A stretch of DNA of 12,994 bases from DASVWH01 sp036389715 (GTDB lineage: Bacteria; Acidobacteriota; Blastocatellia; Pyrinomonadales; Pyrinomonadaceae): contig DASVWH010000050.1 of the NCBI GenBank assembly GCA_036389715.1, forward strand, positions 1-12,994, read 5' to 3'. The notes under the pieces were generated by a model. The model had not been told where the DNA came from, ran no database searches, and saw only the letters and a program-made list of their open reading frames with translations. The translations under genes were made by a program, and so were the position numbers. Shown here one piece after another: positions 7,559 through 12,994 of this stretch (its first letter is position 1; every line of letters starts with the position of its first letter).

Positions 7559-7683
7559 GAGAGTACACGAAAAGGCAAAACCGTCGTGAGGCGGTGGCAG
7601 CAAAGCCGTGAGTGTTCCGGCGTCGGGTTTTTGCCCGGTAAGAGCGCTTGGAAGACTGTCTGGTTGCCGAAGGCGAATCTCTC
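7559..7683 (+). ncRNA. c-di-GMP-I (GEMM) riboswitch aptamer
   Basis: All hallmarks of the class I c-di-GMP aptamer are present in order. The 5' strand AAAAGGCAAAACC (7571-7582) is followed by a hairpin, ACCGTC/GGCGGT with a GTGA tetraloop of the GNRA type (7580-7595). Next come the highly conserved GCAAAGCC (7600-7607) and a long second arm, in which 7611-7618 pairs with 7650-7657 with one mismatch and an inner CGGG/CCCG hairpin sits at 7624-7637. The closing 3' strand GGTTGCCGAA (7662-7671) has TTGCC pairing with GGCAA at 7574-7578. GAGAG (7559-7563) and CTCTC (7679-7683) can extend the base stem. The GG before CAAA is what I expect for c-di-GMP rather than the cGAMP variant, though that call depends on one aligned base. 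It binds c-di-GMP and controls the downstream transcript, but no clear target gene follows. Confidence 0.9.
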
Positions 7684-7684
7684 T

Positions 7685-7699
7685 GGAAGCAAGACTTCC
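7685..7699 (+). promoter_or_regulatory. Possible expression-platform hairpin after the riboswitch
   Basis: GGAAG (7685-7689) and CTTCC (7695-7699) form a 5-base-pair hairpin right behind the aptamer. The same CTTCC could instead pair with GGAAG at 7650-7654 inside the aptamer's second arm. That would give two competing folds as in a switch. No long U tract follows, so a simple terminator is not evident. Confidence 0.3.
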
Positions 7700-8308
7700 T
7701 TCACGGCGGACATGTGCCTAATTCTCTTCGGACATGAACTGCTCAGGCACGCCTTACCTGACCATGTTGTCAAGGCCGGGGAAGTCAATAGCTTTCAATG
7801 CTGGCGAGTTGGTCCGATTGCCGAAATGGCGGCATGACGGCTTTAAGTAGAACCGGCCCCGGCTCCCGGCATCCCTCCAACCCCCTTACGCCGGGAAACC
7901 CCCACCTCTGGAACGCCAAGTGCCCTCTTTGGCCTCAGTCTCTCCCTTCTCTCTCCCTCGTTTGGCAGCCGACAGCCGGGTCTGTACTGGCAAGTCTAAC
8001 TCCATCAGGGGTTTAGGTGATTCACGGGAAGCTCCAAAGTTGCTGCGGGAATTTAGTGGATGGTCCTGAATTGTAGGACTATGATGCATCTTTTGCGCGG
8101 TTTCAATGCGAGTTGGTATATCTCAAAGATATTTCGACCGCGCCGTCGCTCAGGACCCGGGAGCAGCTAAAATCATGCATATTCAACCGCAAAAATCCTG
8201 ATTATGGAGCGATCATGATGCGGCGGATACGCCCGAAATCTTACTAACCGAGAGGCGGAAGGACGAGGTCGGTAAGAAGCGCAAAGGGAGAAAAAGCCTG
8301 GGGATTTT

Positions 8309-8331
8309 GGGATTTTCTTGAGAAAAGTCCC
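8309..8331 (+). promoter_or_regulatory. Inverted repeat abutting the -35 box, possible operator
   Basis: GGGATTTT and AAAAGTCCC form an 8-base-pair inverted repeat (one G-T) with a 7-base loop. It ends exactly where the -35 TTGACT begins. Just upstream GGGATTTT is repeated directly (from 8302). The position suits a repressor or activator site for the promoter at 8332-8360. Confidence 0.45.
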
Positions 8332-8360
8332 TTGACTTTGAGGAGAGCCGAGTCTATGCT
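8332..8360 (+). promoter_or_regulatory. Sigma-70 promoter upstream of the acidic-protein gene
   Basis: TTGACT (8332-8337) and TATGCT (8355-8360) are separated by exactly 17 bases; each box differs from consensus at only one position. Transcription would start near 8367 and give a leader of about 260 bases. That leader includes a small AAGCG/CGCTT hairpin (8373-8388). I recognise no known RNA element in it. Confidence 0.75.
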
Positions 8361-8625
8361 TCAAGCCCTGTAAAGCGAGGTAACGCTTCGTTCTTCGTCG
8401 AAACTGCGTAGCGGCTGTCGGCGTATGATATTGAATGAAGCACTTTAACCTGTCCGGGAAGGCTTGTTTGCGTCTCTGAGGATTCAATGCTCCGATGCCG
8501 AGTTATCAGGCAAGAGAATCGAGCTTGAAAAAGCAGAGGTAGGCTAACGCTAAAGAGTAGACTGATAGCTTCTCTTCATTTTTGTGACGAAGTGGTCGGT
8601 AAACGCTAGTCTTCGGAGGCAGGAA

Positions 8626-9297
8626 ATGTCAGAAAATAATCCCGTTGAAGGGCTCTTAAGCTGGGTCGGAAGACTCCTCACTAACAGCTCGGATAAGGGA
8701 GAAGTTCCTATGATGAACTCACCTGCGTCGGCCACGGCTGCCTCTGGATTGTTCGCCGAGACCATCGACGTACCCGGCACTGAACTCAAGCTCAAAGTGG
8801 TTTCAGATAGCGTCGTCTCGCGTAACTACGCGGAAGCCGTGGTCAGAGCTTCGAGGATTGAAGACGTGGTCTGCATCGAGCTGAAGGACCAGGCATCAAT
8901 CGAGCGAGTCTTCGGGTTCGTCAGGGATGCAAACGAGGCCAGGGCCAAGGACCCGGACCTGGTCAGACCGACCATCGTGGTATTCGGCTCCGCCTCCGAA
9001 CTGCCCGAAGAGATGCTGGAACAGGTCGAGCACCGAGTCGTCCCGGAAGGGGCAGTCCTCTACGAGTATGAGGATGAGTCGTTAGCAAAGGCGCTGGACG
9101 CCTTCGCTCAAGAGGTTGCGGAAGTGTACATTCCTTTTGAATTAAAAAGTGAGGAGACTCAAAGCAGCCTCGGCGTCGAGAGCAGAGAGCCCGACGACCT
9201 CGACTCGGGCAGGCGTTATGACGACGCAGCGACAGATTACAACTCGACGACGGTACATGAAGCGGTCAGCGCTGTGGCAAATACCTCGGGCAGTTAG
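8626..9297 (+). CDS. Acidic cytoplasmic protein of unknown function
   Basis: The start at 8626 is chosen for GGAGG (8615-8619) six bases upstream; the frame opens earlier at 8584 without such a site. An internal start at 8710 (MMNSP), preceded by AAGGGAG, is a second possibility. The 223-residue product has no signal peptide, no membrane segment and no cysteine motif apart from one Cys in VVCIELKDQ. The central part alternates hydrophobic strands (VVCIEL, RPTIVVFGSA, GAVLYEYED) with charged helices. This suggests an alpha/beta, Rossmann-like or receiver-like fold, but I see no P-loop or phospho-acceptor signature. The last 50 residues or so are polar and probably disordered. I do not recognise the family. 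It has its own promoter and is followed 127 bases later by the FAD/NAD(P)-binding gene. Confidence 0.85.
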   Translation: MSENNPVEGLLSWVGRLLTNSSDKGEVPMMNSPASATAASGLFAETIDVPGTELKLKVVSDSVVSRNYAEAVVRASRIEDVVCIELKDQASIERVFGFVRDANEARAKDPDLVRPTIVVFGSASELPEEMLEQVEHRVVPEGAVLYEYEDESLAKALDAFAQEVAEVYIPFELKSEETQSSLGVESREPDDLDSGRRYDDAATDYNSTTVHEAVSAVANTSGS

Positions 9298-9354
9298 AAA
9301 ACAGACCTCAAGAAAGCAGCGCGCCATTTCCAACTGCAAGTGAATCCCCGTTAG

Positions 9355-9386
9355 GCGGCACACGCTTTAGAGCCTGCGCCGCTTTT
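9355..9386 (+). terminator. Possible terminator or attenuator after the acidic-protein gene
   Basis: GCGGC (9355-9359) and GCCGC (9378-9382) can form a GC stem with an 18-base loop, followed directly by TTTT. The stem is short and the loop long. It may only partly stop transcription into the FAD/NAD(P)-binding gene. Confidence 0.4.
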
Positions 9387-9424
9387 CCCTATTGATAAAT
9401 CTTGCTGATAGAAAGTGAGCAGCT

Positions 9425-10951
9425 GTGGTAGACCCCTTTCTCCTCGCCCACAATTCCGAGCCTCTCCTGTTCGATATAAGCATGTTCTTTTCCCCGTTCA
9501 GCATTCGTGACCAGATGCTGCGGGGCTTTCTCATAGCCGAGCGCGCACGGGCCACAAAGCTGATTGGAAAAGATCGTCCCTTACTAATTATCGGAGCCGG
9601 GTTTTCGGGTGTGATGGCTGCCCTGACCGCAGCACAGTACGGAATCGAAGTGACGCTCGTTGAACGAGAGAGGCTGCTTGGTAAGCTAGCCCAGAATAGA
9701 ACACGCTTCATAGACCCCAATGTCTACGAGTGGCCCGCGCTTCACTGGACCAAACAGACCTTCCCTTTTGATAATTCCATGCCGCTCAAGTGGGGCGCGC
9801 GAAGACGCAGTACGGCGGCTTTAGTGGCGGCCTGGAAAAAGACCCTGGACAAAGCAGAGTTCGGAGATAAAGCGGAGTTCGGCAAGCACCTGGTTATCCT
9901 TGATCGCACGGAGTTGAAAAGATATTTAGTCGAGCCGCAAGGGCCAGACTATCCAGACACGCGGGTCGTCAAGGCTTACCTGGAGCCCACCTCATCGCCT
10001 AAAAATGGAACCGGCCCGGATGCTTCAGCCGCGATAGCAGCGTCCGCCGGTCAGCCTGGAATTTTCGGGATGGCTATCTCCTGCGTGGGATTCGCCAAGG
10101 AGAGATGCACGGTAGGAACCTATACCGGCCCTGATTTCTGGGACAACAAACTGTATCGAAAGAAGAATTACGGGTTGAAGGACGGCGAGGCCAACGTCCT
10201 GATCTCGGGAGGCGGCGACGGCGCGCTGCAAGATTACTTACTGGCGGTCAGTAAAGAAAAATCGCCCGGCAGAATTTATGCTTCGATAGAAGAACATCTC
10301 CCTCCGAATGTTGCTGCGCAGGTCGGGATGGATATCTACTATGCTGAAAACCGTGCACGCCGCGCGCTTCACTGGGAGATCAGGAAAGAACATGAACACC
10401 TGATCTTACAAGAACTGCACAAACAGCATCAGGCGGTCGTGACAGGGCTCCTGACAAATCATTACCAGGAAATTGATGCGGCGCTGGCCGGAATAGTCAA
10501 AGACCTTAAAACCGAGCTTTCGGTGAAGATGCTCTTTAGCTGTAATCACTTTACCAGTTGTTATGCGCTCAATCGGTTTCTGGTCCTGTTGATTTCCGGC
10601 TATCTCATTCAAAAGCAGGAAGTGAAAACCCTCTATCCGAACTCGAAATTTGTGAGGGCCATCGCAGCCGACGGGCACGAATGCGGGAGCGCCGGTAGTT
10701 GTCACGGCCGCGGACATCAGGTGGTCTATGTTGATTCCGATAAATGCTATGATAAAAAGAGCGTTGGCGATAAGGATGCTCATGCTCCGGGGAGCAGGGG
10801 CGGGAGGCCCGAGCAGAAAATCGCCAGGTATGGCCCCTACAACATAATCATCGTCCGTCATGGGGTGAACCCGCCTCATCCCTTATTCAATAAGAAACCG
10901 GTCTCCAATCCGCGGCAGATACTTCCGTATCACATCAAGCACGCGGAGTGA
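9425..10951 (+). CDS. FAD/NAD(P)-binding oxidoreductase-like protein
   Basis: The reading from GTG 9425 gives 508 residues; ATG 9482 (MFFSPF) is an alternative start, and neither has a strong ribosome binding site. A classic dinucleotide-binding motif is at G57-x-G-x-x-G62 (IIGAGFSG). E80 ends the second strand (VTLVERE) and suits the FAD ribose contact. A second glycine motif, SGGGDGA around 261-267, looks like the NAD(P) site of two-dinucleotide-domain flavoproteins. A Cys/His cluster (H418, C420, C426, H427, H431) could bind a metal. The hexapeptide DKAEFG occurs twice in tandem at 142-153. I cannot name the substrate or a subfamily. No export signal is seen. The gene follows the unrecognised acidic protein, and its stop overlaps the possible GTG start of the esterase gene. 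Confidence 0.88.
   Translation: MVDPFLLAHNSEPLLFDISMFFSPFSIRDQMLRGFLIAERARATKLIGKDRPLLIIGAGFSGVMAALTAAQYGIEVTLVERERLLGKLAQNRTRFIDPNVYEWPALHWTKQTFPFDNSMPLKWGARRRSTAALVAAWKKTLDKAEFGDKAEFGKHLVILDRTELKRYLVEPQGPDYPDTRVVKAYLEPTSSPKNGTGPDASAAIAASAGQPGIFGMAISCVGFAKERCTVGTYTGPDFWDNKLYRKKNYGLKDGEANVLISGGGDGALQDYLLAVSKEKSPGRIYASIEEHLPPNVAAQVGMDIYYAENRARRALHWEIRKEHEHLILQELHKQHQAVVTGLLTNHYQEIDAALAGIVKDLKTELSVKMLFSCNHFTSCYALNRFLVLLISGYLIQKQEVKTLYPNSKFVRAIAADGHECGSAGSCHGRGHQVVYVDSDKCYDKKSVGDKDAHAPGSRGGRPEQKIARYGPYNIIIVRHGVNPPHPLFNKKPVSNPRQILPYHIKHAE
9848..9883 (+). repeat. Tandem duplication of six codons inside the FAD/NAD(P) gene
   Basis: Two adjacent 18-base units (9848-9865 and 9866-9883) both encode DKAEFG and agree at 15 of 18 bases. 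All three differences are silent. This is an in-frame duplication that has had time to drift only at third codon positions. Confidence 0.85.
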
Positions 10952-11931
10952 AAATCGCTTTGAGCAGCCGCCCGCGCACCCTGTCGAGCATGAGCTTATC
11001 CATGCTGTTCCGTAGCTCCATGAGAGGTATAAAAGTTTTGTCTCGCACTGGCATCAAGACGCACTCACGAACCCGCTCAGGCATAATGGCGGCGTTTGCC
11101 TTCTTTATCTTCTGCGGCTGGCAGGGCATGACGTGCCGCGCGCAGCAGGAGCGAGTCCTGACGACGGACTTTCGCCTGCATCAGGATTTCCACTCAAAGT
11201 TCCTGCCCAAGAATCGCCAGGTGGCCGTGTGGCTGCCGCCGGGCTACGATTCGGAGCCGTCCAGGCGCTACCCTGTGCTCTACATGCAGGACGGAGGCAG
11301 CGTGTTGGTCGTGTGGCGCATGGACGAGATAGCGAAGCCGCTGATTCTCGCGCGCCAGATCGAGCCGCTCATCATCGTGATGGTCTCAAACGGCGGCACA
11401 CAGGATGACCGCTTCGACGAGTACACGCCGACGCGTGCGGTCGGCTTCAAGAGCGGCGGGAAGGCGGACTCCTACGGCCGGATGCTCACGGAAGAGCTTA
11501 AGCCCTTTATTGATTCCGAGTATCGCACCCTGCCGGACGCCGCTCACACGGCGCTCGGCGGCACGTCGCTCGGCGGGCTAGTCTCGCTTTACCTGGGGCT
11601 CAAATACCCGACCGTGTTCGGGCGGCTGGCCGTCATGTCGCCGTCCGTCTGGTGGGACAACAAGATGATCGTGGGCAAGGTCAAGAAGCTCACGCCGAAG
11701 CCTGCGACGCGTATCTGGCTCGACATCGGCACGGGGGAGGGACAGCGTGTGGTCGGCGAAGTCAAAGAACTGCGCGACGCGCTGGTTAAAAGCGGGTGGG
11801 TGCTCAACTCGGATTTAATGTACTTCGAGGCTAAAGGCGGCGAGCATAATGATGAGTCGTTCGTGCGGCGCGTCGAGCCGATGCTCAAATATCTTTTCCC
11901 GCAGGAGCCGGAACGCCCCGCCAGCAGGTGA
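10948..11931 (+). CDS. Secreted alpha/beta-hydrolase of the putative esterase (esterase D/Fes-like) family
   Basis: From GTG 10948, which overlaps the preceding stop by four bases, the product is 327 residues. ATG 11020 is a likely alternative because it starts a conventional signal peptide: arginine-rich, then a hydrophobic stretch, with cleavage near CRA before QQERV. None of the starts has a clear ribosome binding site. The mature protein matches the Pfam putative esterase family (PF00756). A strand-rich start (RQVAVWLPPGYD, RRYPVLYMQDGG) leads to the nucleophile elbow GGTSLGG with S207. A downstream acid is D259 in IWLDIGTGEG or the nearby glutamate, and the histidine is H300 in GGEHND. 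It should hydrolyse ester bonds in the periplasm or outside the cell; enterochelin-type siderophores and acyl sugars are known substrates of relatives. The substrate here is unknown. Confidence 0.92.
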   Translation: MKIALSSRPRTLSSMSLSMLFRSSMRGIKVLSRTGIKTHSRTRSGIMAAFAFFIFCGWQGMTCRAQQERVLTTDFRLHQDFHSKFLPKNRQVAVWLPPGYDSEPSRRYPVLYMQDGGSVLVVWRMDEIAKPLILARQIEPLIIVMVSNGGTQDDRFDEYTPTRAVGFKSGGKADSYGRMLTEELKPFIDSEYRTLPDAAHTALGGTSLGGLVSLYLGLKYPTVFGRLAVMSPSVWWDNKMIVGKVKKLTPKPATRIWLDIGTGEGQRVVGEVKELRDALVKSGWVLNSDLMYFEAKGGEHNDESFVRRVEPMLKYLFPQEPERPASR

Positions 11932-11954
11932 ACGCACGGCATGGTCCGACAGCC

Positions 11955-12038
11955 GCCAGGGGGCCCTGGCCGCCCGAAATCCTCAAAACCGGTGGAGAGG
12001 CTTTAGCCCTGCCCGGGCAATAATTTAGCGTCCACCGG
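11955..12038. repeat. GC-rich inverted repeats between the convergent esterase and protease genes
   Basis: GCCAGG/CCTGGC around GGGC forms a tight hairpin at 11955-11970, 24 bases after the esterase stop. A second, wider repeat pairs CCGGTGGA (11989-11996) with TCCACCGG (12031-12038), and the palindrome GCCCGGGC lies in its loop. No U tract follows either one. They may act as a weak or Rho-assisted end for the esterase message. Confidence 0.5.
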
Positions 12039-12063
12039 AAGGCGCTCGACAGCTCTTGACGCG

Positions 12064-12093
12064 AAATAAAACGGGCAGGCTAAAAGCCCGCCC
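12064..12093 (-). terminator. Intrinsic terminator of the metalloprotease gene
   Basis: On the minus strand GGGCGGGCT and AGCCTGCCC (12073-12093) form a 9-base-pair stem (one G-U) with a 3-base loop, followed by GTTTTATTT. It lies about 45 bases past the stop codon of the metalloprotease gene. The layout is textbook for that gene. Confidence 0.88.
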
Positions 12094-12136
12094 ATTTACA
12101 GTCCGGTCTGACCGGCGCAGATGCTTTAAACGGCCG

Positions 12137-12823
12137 TCACCGACGAGCGGCCGGAGCGAGGAGCGCGTGTGCCGCGGCCCCGCCCGCATATCCGGCCGAG
12201 ACGACATATTTATCGCAGGCGCTCGGCTCATAGACGCCGTTATCTGTGTTCTTATCCTTGAATGCAGCCATCGCCGTCGTGCCGTGCTGGCACTCATAGC
12301 AATCGGCCAGGCCGAGCGAGTGGCCTATCTCGTGCGTCATCAAGCTCGTCAGCGCGTTGAGTTCTCTGACGACAGGACTGATGATGACGCTCATGTAGGT
12401 CGTCCCGTTCGAGAGTGAATAGAACTTAAGCTCGCCGAGGCGCTCCTTTCCCCTGGGGTTGCCGCGCATGACCGTGATGCTTCCGTTATCTTCGGCCGGA
12501 CTCTCGCGTTCGGAGCCATTGATGAAAGTAATGCCGGAGCCTATCTCTCTCAGGGCGTCATTCCATTTATTGATGGCACGCGAGAGCGCCCTGATTTCCG
12601 CCTCGTTGAAGTTGCCCTTGAGGTAAGAGACTCTGACGGTCGCGCTCGGCCTCCAACGCCGCCCGAGTGATTCGGGGGAAGTCTTCCCCGTGCGGCATTG
12701 CCTGGGCATCCCGGGGGAACCGCTCGCAGGCCGCCCGCCCTCGCTCGCAGTTGCCGCCGGTCGCGCCCAGAGCAGGCCGCCGAGGCACGAGATGACAAAG
12801 AGGCTATAGAGAAACTTCTTCAT
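12137..12823 (-). CDS. Secreted zinc metalloprotease, matrixin-like (HExxHxxGxxD)
   Basis: The start at 12823 is chosen because it opens a standard signal peptide: MKK, a hydrophobic core, and a probable cleavage after ARPAATA. The frame runs open to 12949, but that extension would bury the signal. The 228-residue precursor carries HEIGHSLGLAD at 164-174. H164 and H168 bind zinc, E165 is the catalytic base and D174 takes the place of the third ligand, as in the HExxHxxGxxD metzincins. The methionine of TTAMAAF, eleven residues on, suits the Met-turn. Cysteines around 176-180 (CYEC) and two others could form disulfides. An upstream part (SRAINKWNDAL, GSITVMRG) resembles the N-terminal half of matrixin catalytic domains. 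It should be exported and cleave peptides outside the cytoplasm. A strong terminator follows. Confidence 0.92.
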   Translation of the reverse strand: MKKFLYSLFVISCLGGLLWARPAATASEGGRPASGSPGMPRQCRTGKTSPESLGRRWRPSATVRVSYLKGNFNEAEIRALSRAINKWNDALREIGSGITFINGSERESPAEDNGSITVMRGNPRGKERLGELKFYSLSNGTTYMSVIISPVVRELNALTSLMTHEIGHSLGLADCYECQHGTTAMAAFKDKNTDNGVYEPSACDKYVVSAGYAGGAAAHALLAPAARR

Positions 12824-12852
12824 GGTTTTTCTGTCGGGCGGGAATCGGCTGG

Positions 12853-12891
12853 GCCTGCTCTCGGAGCGCACCTGTTGCCCTAAGAGCAGGC
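12853..12891 (-). repeat. 9-base-pair inverted repeat in the protease leader
   Basis: GCCTGCTCT (12853-12861) and AGAGCAGGC (12883-12891) are perfect inverted repeats around a 21-base spacer. They lie 30 to 68 bases upstream of the protease start codon, so they could form a stem in its 5' leader or be an operator. No clear promoter boxes were found in 12824-12994. Confidence 0.6.
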
Positions 12892-12994
12892 GTGTATTAC
12901 CGGACGGCAACCGGAGCGATAGGACGACGGCCGACCGAGGCCAGGCCAACGCTGTTAACCGAACGTAAGGTCACAGCCATGTAGCTGCGCGCCG

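Larger units (their letters stand above)
7359..8625. other. 1.27 kb gene-poor region with riboswitch, promoters and hairpins
   Basis: No convincing protein gene is visible. In order there are: GC-rich inverted repeats just after the membrane-protein gene; a promoter (7479-7507); a c-di-GMP-I riboswitch (7559-7683); a small hairpin (7685-7699); about 600 bases with only short frames; a hairpin (8309-8331); and a second promoter (8332-8360) with a leader to 8625. The first ATG frame after the riboswitch, 7712-7837 (41 codons, starting MCLILFGHELL), has no ribosome binding site. The stretch also has a 7-base-pair inverted repeat around 8061-8081 next to a TATGAT, and a 6-base-pair one at 8118-8132. 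Confidence 0.6.

Noticed and set aside
7586..7837. 83-codon frame starting within the riboswitch
   Set aside because: Its start codon lies in the GNRA tetraloop of the aptamer and there is no ribosome binding site. Only the shorter 7712 start was kept as a weak possibility.
7886..8089. 67-codon minus-strand frame in the gene-poor region
   Set aside because: Composition is unlike the neighbouring genes, with no ribosome binding site and no protein features.
8250..8300. Second GEMM aptamer, prompted by GCAAAG near 8281
   Set aside because: No GGCAAA strand, tetraloop hairpin or closing GGTTGCC strand surrounds it.

Overview
The window looks like chromosomal DNA from a GC-rich Gram-negative soil-type bacterium. 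Its gene style is a PknB-like kinase fused to ankyrin repeats, a REC-PAS-GGDEF-EAL protein, several secreted hypotheticals and a glycine-tailed RRM protein. This fits Acidobacteriota, perhaps Blastocatellia; that is my inference from gene style, as there is no marker gene. I see no rRNA, tRNA, CRISPR array, insertion sequence or phage gene.

Layout. 88-1845 (+) encodes a membrane Ser/Thr kinase with ankyrin repeats outside the membrane. Converging on it at 1957-4044 (-) is a response regulator with intact diguanylate cyclase and phosphodiesterase motifs. Further minus-strand genes follow: a secreted protein (4474-5043), a small zinc-ribbon/Tudor-like protein (5421-5771) and an RRM RNA-binding protein (5949-6290) with a clear terminator. 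A plus-strand single-pass membrane protein of unknown function lies at 6621-7358.

The 1.27 kb between 7359 and 8625 has no convincing gene. It holds a sigma-70-type promoter and then a very good match to a c-di-GMP-I (GEMM) riboswitch (about 7559-7683). A second promoter (8332-8360) with a hairpin against its -35 box drives, after a leader of about 260 bases, an unrecognised acidic protein (8626-9297). A FAD/NAD(P)-binding protein (9425-10951) follows, and its stop codon overlaps a possible start of a secreted esterase (10948-11931). A secreted HExxHxxGxxD metalloprotease (12137-12823, -) with a textbook terminator ends the window.

The most interesting signal is the riboswitch. It has a full aptamer and an upstream promoter but no obvious target gene, and it lies about 3.5 kb from a gene able to make or degrade its ligand. 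The acidic-protein/FAD-protein pair downstream is the least familiar gene set here.
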